Part shown: positions 9,900-21,722 of the stretch, piece by piece
Layout: the number at the start of each line of letters is the position of its first letter
Position numbering within the stretch: position 1 is the stretch's first letter
DNA from: Stenotrophomonas lactitubi
GTDB lineage: Bacteria > Pseudomonadota > Gammaproteobacteria > Xanthomonadales > Xanthomonadaceae
Assembly (NCBI RefSeq): GCF_002803515.1
Contig: NZ_PHQX01000001.1
Location: forward strand, 930,001-994,000
Direction of reading: 5' to 3'
Length of the DNA: 64,000 bases
Translations under genes and position numbers: made by a program
Notes under the pieces: model-generated
Seen by the model: only the letters and a program-made list of their open reading frames with translations
Told to the model about the DNA's origin: nothing
Databases searched by the model: none

Positions 9900-12800
9900 A
9901 TGGGCGGGCAGGGGGCGGGCAGGCGCCGGGCGGGGCGCCACGCGGAAAGGATCGGTCGCCTGCTGCGACTGGGCGTGCTGTGGCTGCTGCTGGCGATGGC
10001 CGCGCCGCTGGCTGCGCAGAGTGGCGCGCCGCCGCTGCGCGACTACGCCATCGACGTGTGGACCTCGCGCAATGGTCTGCCGCACAACTCGCTGCGCGAC
10101 ATCGCGCAGACCCCGGAAGGCCACCTGTGGTTCGCCACCTGGGAAGGCCTGGTGCGCTACAACGGCCTGGATTTCACCGTGTTCGACCGCAGCACGCGGC
10201 CGGGGCTGCGCGACAACGGCATCGGCGCGCTGCTGGTCGATCCGCAGGGCGGGCTGTGGATCAGCGACTCGCGGGGCAATGTCAGCCACCGCGGCAGCGA
10301 TGGCCAGTGGCGGGTCTGGGAGCATCAACCGGATACGCCACAGGTACTGATCCAGTCCATGCAGATGGACAGCCAGGGACGCCTGTGGCTGCTGTATGAA
10401 GGCAAGGGCATCGCCTATCTGACCCCGGACAAGGGCATCGTCTACCAGCGTCCACCGCCGGACCTGCCGCTGGCGATGAGTTTCACCAAGATGGCGGTCG
10501 ACGCACAGGACCGGGTCTGGATCGGCACCCTCGACGGCCTGGTGCTGCGTGACAACGACGGCGTGCTGCAGCGCGCGCCGGCGGCCTGGGGCGTGGACAA
10601 GGGGCTGTCGTGGCCCTACCGCGCACCCGATGGTGCGCTCTGGATCGTCGCGGGCGAGCGCCTGTACCGGGTGGAGGATGATCGCCTGGTGCTGGTGCAC
10701 CGGCTGCCCGGCCAGCTGCACTTGACCGCGATGCTGCAGGACCGCCATGGCGACCTGTGGCTGGGTACCGAGAACCAGGGCCTGCTGCGCATTTCGGCGC
10801 ATGGCCTGGAGCGCCTGCCGGCCGGTCTGAACCTGCCCGGCGGGCGTGTGGTCAGCCTGCGCGAGGATGCCGAGGGCAGCATCTGGGTGGGTGCCAACGG
10901 CGGCCTGTATCGCCTGCGCGAAACCCTGTTCAGCAGCTACACCGAACGCGACGGCCTCAGCGGCGACTACGTGCGCACGGTGCTCGAAGACCGTGATCGC
11001 CGCCTGTGGGTGGGCAGTGCCAGCGGCCTGGACCTGCAGACCGCCGACGGTCGATTCCGCGCGATGCCGCTGCACAACCGCGGTGGCAAGGCGCCCTCGG
11101 TACTGAGCCTGGCCCAGGATGCCGGCGGCGATCTGTGGGTGGGTACCTTCGGCGACGGCATCTACCGCTTGCACGCCGATGGACGCCTTCGCCACAACTA
11201 CGCGGCGGCCGATGGCCTGCCCGGCGGCAACATCCGTGCGATCAGCATCGCGCCTGACGGCGTGGTCTGGGCGGGGACGCAGAAGGGCGTGGTCCGTATC
11301 GAGGGTGACAAGGTAACCGTGCCCACGATTGCGGGCATGCCGGCAGGCCTGACCACCGCGCTGGAACACGATCACCAGGGAAATCTGTGGATCGGCACCA
11401 TCGAAGGCGTCCGCGTGCTGCGTGGTGATCGGGTGCAGTCGATCGACCTGGCGCCGCTGGGCGGTGGCCGCAGCGTGTTCGGGTTCCACCAGATCGGCGA
11501 TGCGATGTGGATCAGCAGTGACCGTGGGCTGTATCGCTGGCAGCGCGGCACGCTGGCGCGCGTGGGCCTGGAGCAGGGCATGCCGGTGGATGCGGTGTTC
11601 CAGCTGGTGCCCGACCGACTGGGCAATGTGTGGATCAGCAGCAACCGCGGTGTGCTGCGTACCGATATGGCAACGCTCAACGCCGTGGCCGACGGACGCG
11701 CGCCGCGGGTAACCGTGGAGCGTTACAACGAAATCGACGGCATGGCCAATGCGCAGGCCAACGGCAGCTCCGGACCCTCGGCGATCCTGCGCCAGGACAG
11801 CACGTTCTGGGTAGTGACTGCCGGTGGCCTGAGCACGGTCGATCCGCAGCGGCTGCAGCGCTTCCGCGAGCGTCCGGCGCCGCCTGCGGCGATCGAGAAC
11901 GTGCAGGTGGACGGTGCGCCGGTGCACTGGGAAGGCCGCGAGCGCAACCTGATTCCCGGTGGGCGACGGCTTGCGGTGAGCTACGTGGGCCTGAGCTATC
12001 TGATGTCCGACCGCATCCGCTACCGCACGCGGCTGGAGGGGCTGGACAACGGCTGGGTGGAGCGTGGCCCGCAGCGCAGCGTGGAGTTCGTCGGCCTGCC
12101 GCCGGGCGACTACACGCTGCACGTGGCCGCCTCGCACCCGGGTGGCAGCTGGGGCCATCAGGAAGCGGTGTGGAGCTTCACCGTCGAGCCGTTCTGGTGG
12201 CAGCGGCGCAGCGTGCAGGCGCTGACCGGGCTGGTGCTGCTGGCCGCGCTGGTAGCGCTGTACCGTTTCCTGCTGCAGCAGTACAAGGCCAGCAACCTGC
12301 GCCTGGCACGGCGCGTGGATGAGGCAACCTTCGACCTGCAGGCGCAGACCGTTCACCTGCAGGCGTTGAACCAGGAAAAGACCGAGCTGGCCGAGCGCCT
12401 GGCGCGGCAGGCCGAGGCATTCGAACGACAGGCCCGCGAGGACGCGCTGACCCGGTTGGCCAATCGTCGCGGTTTCGACGAGGCGCTGGCCCGCGACTTC
12501 GCCCGCGCCCAGCGCAGCGGCCACCCGCTGTGCCTGGTGGTGCTGGACATCGACCACTTCAAGGACGTCAACGACCAGCACAGCCACAGCATTGGTGATG
12601 CGGTACTGGTGGAAGTGGCCCAGGTGATCGCAGCGGCCAGCCGCGATTCGGACCTGCCGGCACGCACCGGCGGCGAAGAATTCGCGCTGCTGCTCAACGA
12701 CACCCGGCTGGAGGAGGCAGCGCAACTGTGTGCGCGCCTGCGTGGCCTGTTCCATGACCACCCGGACTGGGCTGGCATACCCGGTCTGAGAGTGACCTTC

Positions 12801-12920
12801 AGTGCCGGCCTGGTGGAACTGGATGGCGACGACCGCACCCCGGCGCTGCTGTACCAGCGCGCCGACCGTGCGCTGTACCGCGCGAAGAGCGACGGCCGCG
12901 ATCGTACGAGTATCGGTTGA
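9900..12920 (+). CDS. Two-component-propeller / Y_Y_Y diguanylate cyclase
   Basis: The 1006-residue protein would sense a periplasmic signal and make cyclic di-GMP. After an N-terminal signal segment (LLRLGVLWLLLAMAAPLAAQ) come many Reg_prop repeats of the form GxLWxGT/GNLWIGT (about residues 45-640), a Y_Y_Y domain (RLEGLDNGWVERG, GDYTLHVAAS), one helix at about 770-790 (ALTGLVLLAALVALY), a coiled coil and a C-terminal GGDEF domain. The active site reads GGEEF near residue 923, and an RxxD inhibitory site (RDSD) lies five residues before it, so product inhibition is expected. The ATG at 9900 is preferred because it places the signal peptide at the N terminus; no strong ribosome site decides it. 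It is monocistronic. Confidence 0.88.
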   Translation: MGGQGAGRRRAGRHAERIGRLLRLGVLWLLLAMAAPLAAQSGAPPLRDYAIDVWTSRNGLPHNSLRDIAQTPEGHLWFATWEGLVRYNGLDFTVFDRSTRPGLRDNGIGALLVDPQGGLWISDSRGNVSHRGSDGQWRVWEHQPDTPQVLIQSMQMDSQGRLWLLYEGKGIAYLTPDKGIVYQRPPPDLPLAMSFTKMAVDAQDRVWIGTLDGLVLRDNDGVLQRAPAAWGVDKGLSWPYRAPDGALWIVAGERLYRVEDDRLVLVHRLPGQLHLTAMLQDRHGDLWLGTENQGLLRISAHGLERLPAGLNLPGGRVVSLREDAEGSIWVGANGGLYRLRETLFSSYTERDGLSGDYVRTVLEDRDRRLWVGSASGLDLQTADGRFRAMPLHNRGGKAPSVLSLAQDAGGDLWVGTFGDGIYRLHADGRLRHNYAAADGLPGGNIRAISIAPDGVVWAGTQKGVVRIEGDKVTVPTIAGMPAGLTTALEHDHQGNLWIGTIEGVRVLRGDRVQSIDLAPLGGGRSVFGFHQIGDAMWISSDRGLYRWQRGTLARVGLEQGMPVDAVFQLVPDRLGNVWISSNRGVLRTDMATLNAVADGRAPRVTVERYNEIDGMANAQANGSSGPSAILRQDSTFWVVTAGGLSTVDPQRLQRFRERPAPPAAIENVQVDGAPVHWEGRERNLIPGGRRLAVSYVGLSYLMSDRIRYRTRLEGLDNGWVERGPQRSVEFVGLPPGDYTLHVAASHPGGSWGHQEAVWSFTVEPFWWQRRSVQALTGLVLLAALVALYRFLLQQYKASNLRLARRVDEATFDLQAQTVHLQALNQEKTELAERLARQAEAFERQAREDALTRLANRRGFDEALARDFARAQRSGHPLCLVVLDIDHFKDVNDQHSHSIGDAVLVEVAQVIAAASRDSDLPARTGGEEFALLLNDTRLEEAAQLCARLRGLFHDHPDWAGIPGLRVTFSAGLVELDGDDRTPALLYQRADRALYRAKSDGRDRTSIG

Positions 12921-12933
12921 TCAAGTGCGAAGC

Positions 12934-12956
12934 ATCCACGCATGGCGTGGATCTAC
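12934..12956. repeat. SMAG-type palindrome (GATCCACGC subtype)
   Basis: On the minus strand this reads GTAG followed by ATCCACGC-CAT-GCGTGGAT. It follows the cyclase gene stop. A degenerate GTGCC...GGTCGGCAC hairpin lies just after it (12961-12981). Confidence 0.7.
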
Positions 12957-13053
12957 TGGAGTGCCGTACCAACGGTCGGCACCCATCGAGCGCAGCGACC
13001 CGCTGTTGCTCCCGTTTTTCTGATCTTTCCGTGGCGCCCAGCAACGTGTCCGT

Positions 13054-13157
13054 GGCCGGGCGGGTGGGCTGCGCAGGGGCGTGAGCCGCATGGATGCGGC
13101 GACCGAGCTTACAGGGACGTACTTGCAGCGTCCCCTGCGCAGTCCACCCGCCCGGCC
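13054..13157. repeat. Long hairpin with 26-bp arms and a 52-nt loop (copy A)
   Basis: The left arm (13054-13079) and right arm (13132-13157) are complementary at 25 of 26 positions, with the exception a possible G-U pair. The 52-nt loop (13080-13131) contains an inner hairpin CCGCA-TGGA-TGCGG. A second copy at 38475-38576 keeps the loop at 40 of 52 positions while its arms differ but still pair. Both copies lie about 50-80 bp beyond the stop of a minus-strand gene, in the same orientation. It could be a terminator, a structured RNA or a palindromic mobile element. Confidence 0.8.
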
Positions 13158-13208
13158 TTAACCGGAATCGCTGTCAGCCCGCCACGAGGGGCTCCGCCGT
13201 TGGTCGTC

Positions 13209-13868
<660 letters not shown>

Positions 13869-13901
13869 CTAGCAGAGCGACCCTGAGCGCCCGGGATCCC
13901 G

Positions 13902-16571
<2,670 letters not shown>

Positions 16572-16603
16572 CAAAAAGGCCGCTGTCGCGAGGACAGCGG
16601 CCA
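16572..16603 (-). terminator. Rho-independent terminator of phoU / pst operon
   Basis: On the minus strand a 10-bp stem GGCCGCTGTC / GACAGCGGCC (16593-16602 and 16578-16587) with a 5-nt loop is followed by five T residues (16573-16577). It lies 34 bp after the phoU stop. Confidence 0.9.
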
Positions 16604-16636
16604 CCCTGGAGTCGAATCCGGTGTTGCAGTGCAGTA

Positions 16637-17344
16637 TCAGATATCGCCGGCGCTGGACGTCTCATCGCGCTTCTGGCGCGGCGGCAGCGGCTGTTCGCCG
16701 TGCACCAGGAACCACACGTTCTCGGCGATGTTGGTGGCGTGGTCACCCACGCGTTCCAGGTTCTTGGCCATGAACAGCAGATGGGTGCACGGGGTGATGT
16801 TGCGCGGGTCTTCCATCATGTAGGTCAGCAGCTCGCGGAACAGCGCGGTGTACTGCGCATCCAGGCGAGCGTCGTCCTCGCGCAGTTCAAGCGCGGCATC
16901 GGCATCGTTGTCGCGGTACGCGGCGATGGCGCGGCGGACCTGCTGCGCTGCAAGGCGGCCGAGGGAACGCAGGCCCTGGATCTGCGGCAGCGGCGGCACC
17001 TTGCCCAGCGCGATGGAGCGCTTGGCGACGTTGGCCGCGTAGTCACCGATGCGTTCGATATCGGCCGGAATGCGCAGGCCGGCAAGAATTTCGCGCAGGT
17101 CGCGTGCCATCGGGCCACGCAGCGCCAGGCGCATCACGTCGTGGCTGATCTGCTGTTCCAGCGCGTCGATTGCTTCATCGTTGGCGATGATGCGATGGGC
17201 GGCGTTCTCGTCGCGCTTCTCGATGACGTCCATCGACGCCTCCAGCTGGGCGACGGCCATCTCGCCCATGCGCACGATTTCGGCCACCAGGCGCTGCTGC
17301 TCTTCGTCGTAGCTTTTGACGATGTGGTCGTTGGGAAGGTTCAT
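16637..17344 (-). CDS. phoU: Phosphate signalling protein PhoU
   Basis: The 235-residue protein consists of two PhoU three-helix repeats: MGEMAVAQLEASMDVIEKRDENAA... in the first and LRREDDARLDAQYTALF-like in the second. Metal-type motifs ERIGDYAANVAKR and ERVGDHATNIAENV occur once in each half, as expected. PhoU represses the PhoR kinase when phosphate is sufficient and restrains the Pst importer. ATG 17344 (MNLPNDHIVKSYDEE) is chosen; the frame continues upstream through non-coding DNA. It is the last gene of pstS-pstC-pstA-pstB-phoU, separated from pstB by 65 bp containing one SMAG palindrome. Confidence 0.96.
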   Translation of the reverse strand: MNLPNDHIVKSYDEEQQRLVAEIVRMGEMAVAQLEASMDVIEKRDENAAHRIIANDEAIDALEQQISHDVMRLALRGPMARDLREILAGLRIPADIERIGDYAANVAKRSIALGKVPPLPQIQGLRSLGRLAAQQVRRAIAAYRDNDADAALELREDDARLDAQYTALFRELLTYMMEDPRNITPCTHLLFMAKNLERVGDHATNIAENVWFLVHGEQPLPPRQKRDETSSAGDI

Positions 17345-17358
17345 GTTCTGCAATCCAG

Positions 17359-17381
17359 GTAGAGCCAGGCCGCGCCTGGCT
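17359..17381. repeat. SMAG palindrome inside the pst operon
   Basis: GTAG is followed by AGCCAGGC-CGC-GCCTGGCT in the pstB-phoU gap. A hairpin here could set different mRNA levels for pstB and phoU. Confidence 0.65.
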
Positions 17382-17409
17382 GGGACATGTGGCGAAGCGT
17401 CAGCGCCGA

Positions 17410-18267
17410 TCAGCCAAAGCGACCGGTGATGTAATCCTCGGTCTGCTGCTTGGACGGCTGCGAGAAGATCACTTCGGTGCGGTCGTGCTCGATCAGGTCG
17501 CCCAGGTACATGAAGGCGGTGTAATCGGACACGCGTGCAGCCTGCTGCATGTTGTGGGTGACGATCACGATGGTGTACTCGTGCTTCAGTTCTTCCACCA
17601 GCTGTTCGATGCGGCTGGTGGAGATCGGATCCAGCGCCGAGGTCGGCTCGTCCAGCAGCAGCACCGACGGCCGCAGGGCCACGGCACGGGCGATGCACAG
17701 ACGCTGCTGCTGGCCACCGGACAGGCCCAGCGCGCTCTGGTTGAGCTTGTCCTTCACTTCGTCCCACAGTGCGCCCTGGCGCAGTGCGTGCTCGACACGG
17801 TCGGCCATGTCCGCCTTGGACAGCTTCTCGTGGTGGCGGATGCCGTAGGCCACGTTCTCGAAGATGGTCATCGGGAACGGCACCGGCTTCTGGAACACCA
17901 TGCCGACCTTGCTGCGCAGGCGGTTCATCGGATACTTCGGCGACAGGATGTTCTCGCCGTCGAGGATCACCTCACCGCGCGCTTCCAGCTTCGGGTACAG
18001 CGCGTAGATGCGGTTGAAGATGCGTAGCAGGGTCGACTTGCCACAACCGGAGGGACCGATCAGCGCGGTCACGCGCTTTTCCGGGATCTCCAGGTTGATG
18101 CCCTTCAGGGCATGGAACTTGTCGTAGTAGAAGTCCAGTCCACGCGCGGCGAGCTTGACCGGTGCCGGAGCGTGCAGGTTCTCGTGCGAGGCCGGCACCA
18201 CGATGCGCTGCATCGGCACGGCGTTGGAAAGGTCGTTCATGGCGGTATCCACGGAAAGGTCAGTCAT
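17410..18267 (-). CDS. pstB: Phosphate ABC transporter ATPase PstB
   Basis: The 285-residue ATPase powers phosphate import. It shows Walker [10 protein letters not shown], signature [12 protein letters not shown], Walker [17 protein letters not shown] and the PstB-typical [18 protein letters not shown] with the GRFG C terminus. It has an N-terminal extension of about 30 residues before the ABC domain ([12 protein letters not shown]). ATG 18267 overlaps the end of pstA by eight bases, so translation is coupled. Alternative start: ATG 18240 (MNDLSNAVP). Confidence 0.96.
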   Translation of the reverse strand: MTDLSVDTAMNDLSNAVPMQRIVVPASHENLHAPAPVKLAARGLDFYYDKFHALKGINLEIPEKRVTALIGPSGCGKSTLLRIFNRIYALYPKLEARGEVILDGENILSPKYPMNRLRSKVGMVFQKPVPFPMTIFENVAYGIRHHEKLSKADMADRVEHALRQGALWDEVKDKLNQSALGLSGGQQQRLCIARAVALRPSVLLLDEPTSALDPISTSRIEQLVEELKHEYTIVIVTHNMQQAARVSDYTAFMYLGDLIEHDRTEVIFSQPSKQQTEDYITGRFG

Positions 18268-19123
18268 GGGAGATACGGTTGCGCAGCAGGAAGCCGCGAG
18301 CGGCGAGGCTGACCAGCAACACGAAGACAGTCAGCACCAGGGCACCTGCCCAGGCCAGCACCTGCCAGGATTCGTACGGGCTGCCGGCGAACTGGTTCAT
18401 CACCACCGGCACCGAGGCCATCGGCTGGAACACGTTGCTGTTCCAGTACTGGTTGCCGAACGCGGTGAACAGCAGCGGTGCGGTCTCGCCGGAAATGCGG
18501 GCCAGCGCCAGCAGGATGCCGGTGATGATGCCGGCCGAGGCACTGCGGTACAGCACCTGCACGATCACCTTCCACTGCGGGATGCCCAGCGACAGGGCGG
18601 CTTCGCGCATCTGCGAAGGCACCAGGCGCAGCATCTCGTCGGTGGTACGCACCACCACCGGCAGCACGATGAAGGCCAGCGACAGCGCACCTGCGAACGC
18701 GGAGAAGCTGCCGCCGGTCTGCATCACGTACAGGGTGTAGACGAACAGGCCCAGCACGATGGACGGCGCCGACAGCAGGATGTCGTTGACGAAGCGGACC
18801 ACGGTGCCGGCCTTGCGGGCGTTGCCGTACTCGGCCAGCCAGGTGCCGGCCAGCACGCCCAGCGGGGTGCCGATGCCGATCGCCAGTGCACACATCACCG
18901 CACTGCCGAAGAAGGCATTGGCAAGACCGCCTTCCTGCATCGGCGGCGGTGTCATCTTGGTGAACAGGTCCAGGTTGATGCCGGCCAGGCCCTTGGAGGC
19001 CAGGGTGAACAGGATCCAGCCGAGGAAGAACAGGCCGAACAGCGCAGTGGCGCAGGACATCGCGATGGCGATGACATTGCCGATGCGGCGGCGCAGGTAC
19101 AGGGAGTCAGCGGTGCTGGACAT
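18260..19123 (-). CDS. pstA: Phosphate ABC transporter permease PstA
   Basis: The 287-residue inner membrane protein has six helices and the permease EAA-like loop [23 protein letters not shown] before the fifth helix. With PstC it forms the phosphate channel. The start ATG at 19123 shares one base with the pstC stop (TGATG), and the end overlaps pst[20 protein letters not shown] marks the first helix. Confidence 0.95.
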   Translation of the reverse strand: MSSTADSLYLRRRIGNVIAIAMSCATALFGLFFLGWILFTLASKGLAGINLDLFTKMTPPPMQEGGLANAFFGSAVMCALAIGIGTPLGVLAGTWLAEYGNARKAGTVVRFVNDILLSAPSIVLGLFVYTLYVMQTGGSFSAFAGALSLAFIVLPVVVRTTDEMLRLVPSQMREAALSLGIPQWKVIVQVLYRSASAGIITGILLALARISGETAPLLFTAFGNQYWNSNVFQPMASVPVVMNQFAGSPYESWQVLAWAGALVLTVFVLLVSLAARGFLLRNRISHD

Positions 19124-20091
19124 CAGTTGCCCTCCTTGCGGGACAGGCGCATCAGCATCAGGCGGGCGATGGCGAGCACCACGAAGGTGACGATGAAGAG
19201 GACGAAGCCGAGCAGCAGCAGCGCCGAGCGGTAGGTTTCAGTGGCCTCGCCGAAGTCGTTGGCGATCAGCGCGGCGATGGTAGTGCCCGGTTCCAGCAGC
19301 GACGGCGACAGGCGCACGCTGTTGCCGATCACGAAGGCCACCGCCATCGTCTCGCCCAGTGCGCGGCCGAGGCCGAGGAACACGCCACCGATCACCGCCG
19401 AGCGGGTGTAGGGCAGCACGATGTCCCAGCTCACTTCCCACTTGGTGGAACCCAGCGCGTAGGCCGATTCCTTCAGGCGCGTCGGCACGGTCAGGAACAC
19501 TTCGCGCATCACCGAGGAGATGAAGGGGATGACCATGATCGCCAGCACGAAGCCGGCGGTGAGCATCCCGATGCCCAGCGGCGGGCCCTGGAAAACCGGA
19601 CCGATGATCGGCCATTCGCCCAGGGTTTCGTTGAGGAACGGGGTGACGTACTCGGTCATCACCGGCACCAGCACGAACAGGCCCCACATGCCGTAGATGA
19701 TCGAGGGAATGCCCGCCAGCAGTTCGATGGCGGTACCGACCGGACCCCGCAGCCAGCGCGGTGCCACTTCGGTGAGGAAGAAGGCGATGCCGAAGCTCAC
19801 CGGCACGGCGATGACCATCGCGATCAGCGCGGTGACCAGGGTGCCGTAGATCGGGGCGAGGGCGCCGAACTTGTTTTCGACCGGATTCCAGTCGGAAGAG
19901 AAGAAGAAGCTCAGGCCCTGCACCTGCAGGGCGTGGCGACCACCCCACAGCATCGACAGTGCGGCGCAGGCCAGTGCGATCAGGACGAAGATGACGGTGC
20001 CGACCAGCACCCATCGGAACAGTTTGTCGTTGCGGGCATCACGCGTATCACGCGTGGACGGGGCGGCTACAGGCTGGGCGATGGCATTCAT
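19123..20091 (-). CDS. pstC: Phosphate ABC transporter permease PstC
   Basis: The 322-residue permease has six helices, the first at LVGTVIFVLIALACAALSML. The EAA loop is LKESAYALGSTKWEVSWDIVLP, followed by GLGRALGETMAVAFVIGN, which is typical of PstC. ATG 20091 (MNAIAQPVAAPSTRD) is chosen; a longer frame to 20151 has a Pro-rich unlikely extension and would run into the hairpin after pstS. It pairs with PstA, one base overlap downstream. Confidence 0.95.
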   Translation of the reverse strand: MNAIAQPVAAPSTRDTRDARNDKLFRWVLVGTVIFVLIALACAALSMLWGGRHALQVQGLSFFFSSDWNPVENKFGALAPIYGTLVTALIAMVIAVPVSFGIAFFLTEVAPRWLRGPVGTAIELLAGIPSIIYGMWGLFVLVPVMTEYVTPFLNETLGEWPIIGPVFQGPPLGIGMLTAGFVLAIMVIPFISSVMREVFLTVPTRLKESAYALGSTKWEVSWDIVLPYTRSAVIGGVFLGLGRALGETMAVAFVIGNSVRLSPSLLEPGTTIAALIANDFGEATETYRSALLLLGFVLFIVTFVVLAIARLMLMRLSRKEGN

Positions 20092-20138
20092 GGGGACGGC
20101 AGGGCCAGGAAGGGGCGGGGCAGCACGATGTTCAGGAG

Positions 20139-20165
20139 ACGGTGCCCGCACGTGGCGGGCACCGT
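20139..20165 (-). terminator. Hairpin between pstS and pstC, probable attenuator or mRNA stabiliser
   Basis: A perfect 11-bp stem (20139-20149 with 20155-20165, ACGGTGCCCGC / GCGGGCACCGT) with a 5-nt loop lies just after the pstS stop. No T run follows, so it probably does not end all transcripts. It would favour high PstS relative to the membrane parts. Confidence 0.65.
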
Positions 20166-20173
20166 CGGTTCCA

Positions 20174-21262
20174 TCACTTCAGTTCGGTCGCCCAGTAGGC
20201 TTCGATCTGCTTGACCAGCTCGGCCGGCAGCGGCACGTAGTGCAGTTCGTTGGCCTGGGTCTGGCCGCTTTCGAAGGCCCACTTGAAGAAGGCCAGCGCA
20301 TCCTGGTTGCGCTTGGCATCCTTCGGCTTCTTCTGCATCAGCATGAAGTTGGTGGCAGTGATCGGCCACGCCTGCTCGCCCGGTGCGTTGGTGATGACCA
20401 GGTTGAAGTCCTTGGCGCTGGCCCAGTCGGCGCTGGCAGCAGCGGCGGCGAAGGTTTCAGCGTTCGGCTGCACCCAGGTGCCGGCGGCGTTCTGCAGCGA
20501 GGCGTACGGCATCGCGTTCTGCAGGGCGTAGGCCAGTTCGACGTAGCCGATGGAACCCTTGATCTGCTTCACGTACGAAGCGACGCCTTCATTGCCCTTG
20601 CCACCCACGCCGTCCGGCCACTGCACCGAGGTACCTTCGCCGACCTTGCTCTTCCACTCCGGGTTGACCTTGGACAGGTAGTTGGAGAAGTTGAAGGTGG
20701 TGCCGGAACCGTCCGAACGGTGGACGATGGTGATCTTGCCGTCCGGCAGGGTCACGCCCGGGTTGGCGGCGACGATGGCCGGGTCGTTCCAGGTCTTGAC
20801 CTTGCCCAGGAAGATGTCGGCGAGCAGGGCGCCACTGAGGCGCAGCTTGCCGGCTTCCAGGCCGTCGATGTTGACCACCGGCACCACGCCACCGATGGCC
20901 GACGGGAACTGGGCCAGGCCGGCCTGGGCCAGCTCGTCGCTGCTCAGCGGCTTGTCGGACGAACCGAAATCAACGGTGCCGGCCTTGATCTGGGCGATGC
21001 CACCACCGGAACCGATCGACTGGTAGTTGATCTTGGCGCCGGTGGCGGTGTTGTAGTCGGCCGACCACTTGGACACCAGCGGGAAGATGAAGGAGGCGCC
21101 AGCACCGGAGACCTCAGCGGTCACCTTGTCGCCGGCAGCGGCCGGAGCAGCGGCGCCGTCAGCGGCCGGCTGCTGTGCGGCCTGCTTGTCGCCACCGCAG
21201 GCAGACAGGCCCAGGGCGATGGCCAGGGAAAGGGCGGCAAGGCTGGCCGAGTGCAGTTTCAT
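20174..21262 (-). CDS. pstS: Phosphate-binding lipoprotein PstS (first copy)
   Basis: The 362-residue periplasmic phosphate receptor has a lipobox signal (LSLAIALGLSACGGD, Cys near residue 23) and an Ala/Pro-rich linker. The binding-protein body contains GAGASFIFPLVSKW, INYQSIGSGGGIAQ, DFGSSDKPL and VHRSDGSGTTFNFSNYL, where Ser/Thr/Arg/Asp groups contact phosphate. ATG 21262 has GGAG six bases upstream; a GTG two codons earlier is less likely. It is the promoter-proximal gene of the pst operon. A second pstS lies upstream with similar sequence but no lipobox. Confidence 0.95.
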   Translation of the reverse strand: MKLHSASLAALSLAIALGLSACGGDKQAAQQPAADGAAAPAAAGDKVTAEVSGAGASFIFPLVSKWSADYNTATGAKINYQSIGSGGGIAQIKAGTVDFGSSDKPLSSDELAQAGLAQFPSAIGGVVPVVNIDGLEAGKLRLSGALLADIFLGKVKTWNDPAIVAANPGVTLPDGKITIVHRSDGSGTTFNFSNYLSKVNPEWKSKVGEGTSVQWPDGVGGKGNEGVASYVKQIKGSIGYVELAYALQNAMPYASLQNAAGTWVQPNAETFAAAAASADWASAKDFNLVITNAPGEQAWPITATNFMLMQKKPKDAKRNQDALAFFKWAFESGQTQANELHYVPLPAELVKQIEAYWATELK

Positions 21263-21310
21263 GGTCACTCCATAGCGGGGTAGAGCCGACGGTGTCGGCG
21301 GATGCGGCTA

Positions 21311-21343
21311 TGAAATGATGTTTTTGTTACAGCCGTATGACGT
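21311..21343 (-). promoter_or_regulatory. Candidate PHO box array upstream of pstS-pstCAB-phoU
   Basis: Reading the minus strand, 7-bp elements ACGTCAT, CTGTAAC and ACATCAT start at exact 11-bp steps (21343, 21332, 21321). An additional CTGTCAT just upstream is out of phase by two bases. PhoB sites are direct repeats of CTGTCAT-like 7-mers with 4-bp spacers, so phosphate-starvation control is expected. Confidence 0.6.
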
Positions 21344-21457
21344 CCATGACAGAGGTGTCCTGGATCACGTTCTGGCAAGGGTTTCACAGCGTTGGCCGGC
21401 CCCAGGCGGGGTCCCGGAGACCACGGATCTGCGCACCGATATGGCAATGGAGGCAGG

Positions 21458-21528
21458 GTAGAGCCGAGCCCATGCTCGGCTGCCCGCGAGGCCAGACCAG
21501 ATGCAGCCGAGCATGGGCTCGGCTCTAC
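21458..21528. repeat. Inverted pair of SMAG elements
   Basis: GTAGAGCCGAGCCCATGCTC at 21458 onward is mirrored by an inverted copy ending at 21528. Same subtype as at 2632 and 39981. Confidence 0.85.
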
Positions 21529-21613
21529 AGATGCTCCTGCATGACCCCATCGCCGCAACAACACATCAACGGAAGCGCAGCGCTCTTCACGACCAACCCA
21601 ACAAACCAACCGC

Positions 21614-21652
21614 ACAAAAAAGAAGAGCGCCGGACCCCGAAGGATCCAGCGC
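21614..21652 (-). terminator. Terminator of the second pstS with UUCG loop
   Basis: On the minus strand an 11-bp stem (21642-21652 with 21627-21637, two G-U pairs) closes on a TTCG tetraloop and is followed by CTCTTC and a run of six to seven T (21615-21621). A strong intrinsic terminator about 70 bp after the stop codon. Confidence 0.88.
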
Positions 21653-21722
21653 CCGGTGGGGCCGGCGGGGGAGAGAGGACCCGCCGACCCCGTTCCTGCG
21701 GGGGAACGCCTTGCAACGAAAC

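Larger units (their letters stand above)
21263..21722. other. 460-bp intergenic region between the two pstS genes
   Basis: It holds, from left to right: the pstS leader, three 11-bp PHO-box-like units (21311-21343), a stretch of about 100 bp with no recognised signal, an inverted SMAG pair (21458-21528), and the terminator of the second pstS (21614-21652). No open frame here looks like a gene. Confidence 0.75.

Noticed and set aside
9048..12761. Very long open frame on the minus strand opposite the propeller-GGDEF gene
   Set aside because: High GC leaves few stops in that frame. The translation has no domain, and the plus-strand gene has clear signal, propeller, Y_Y_Y and GGDEF domains.
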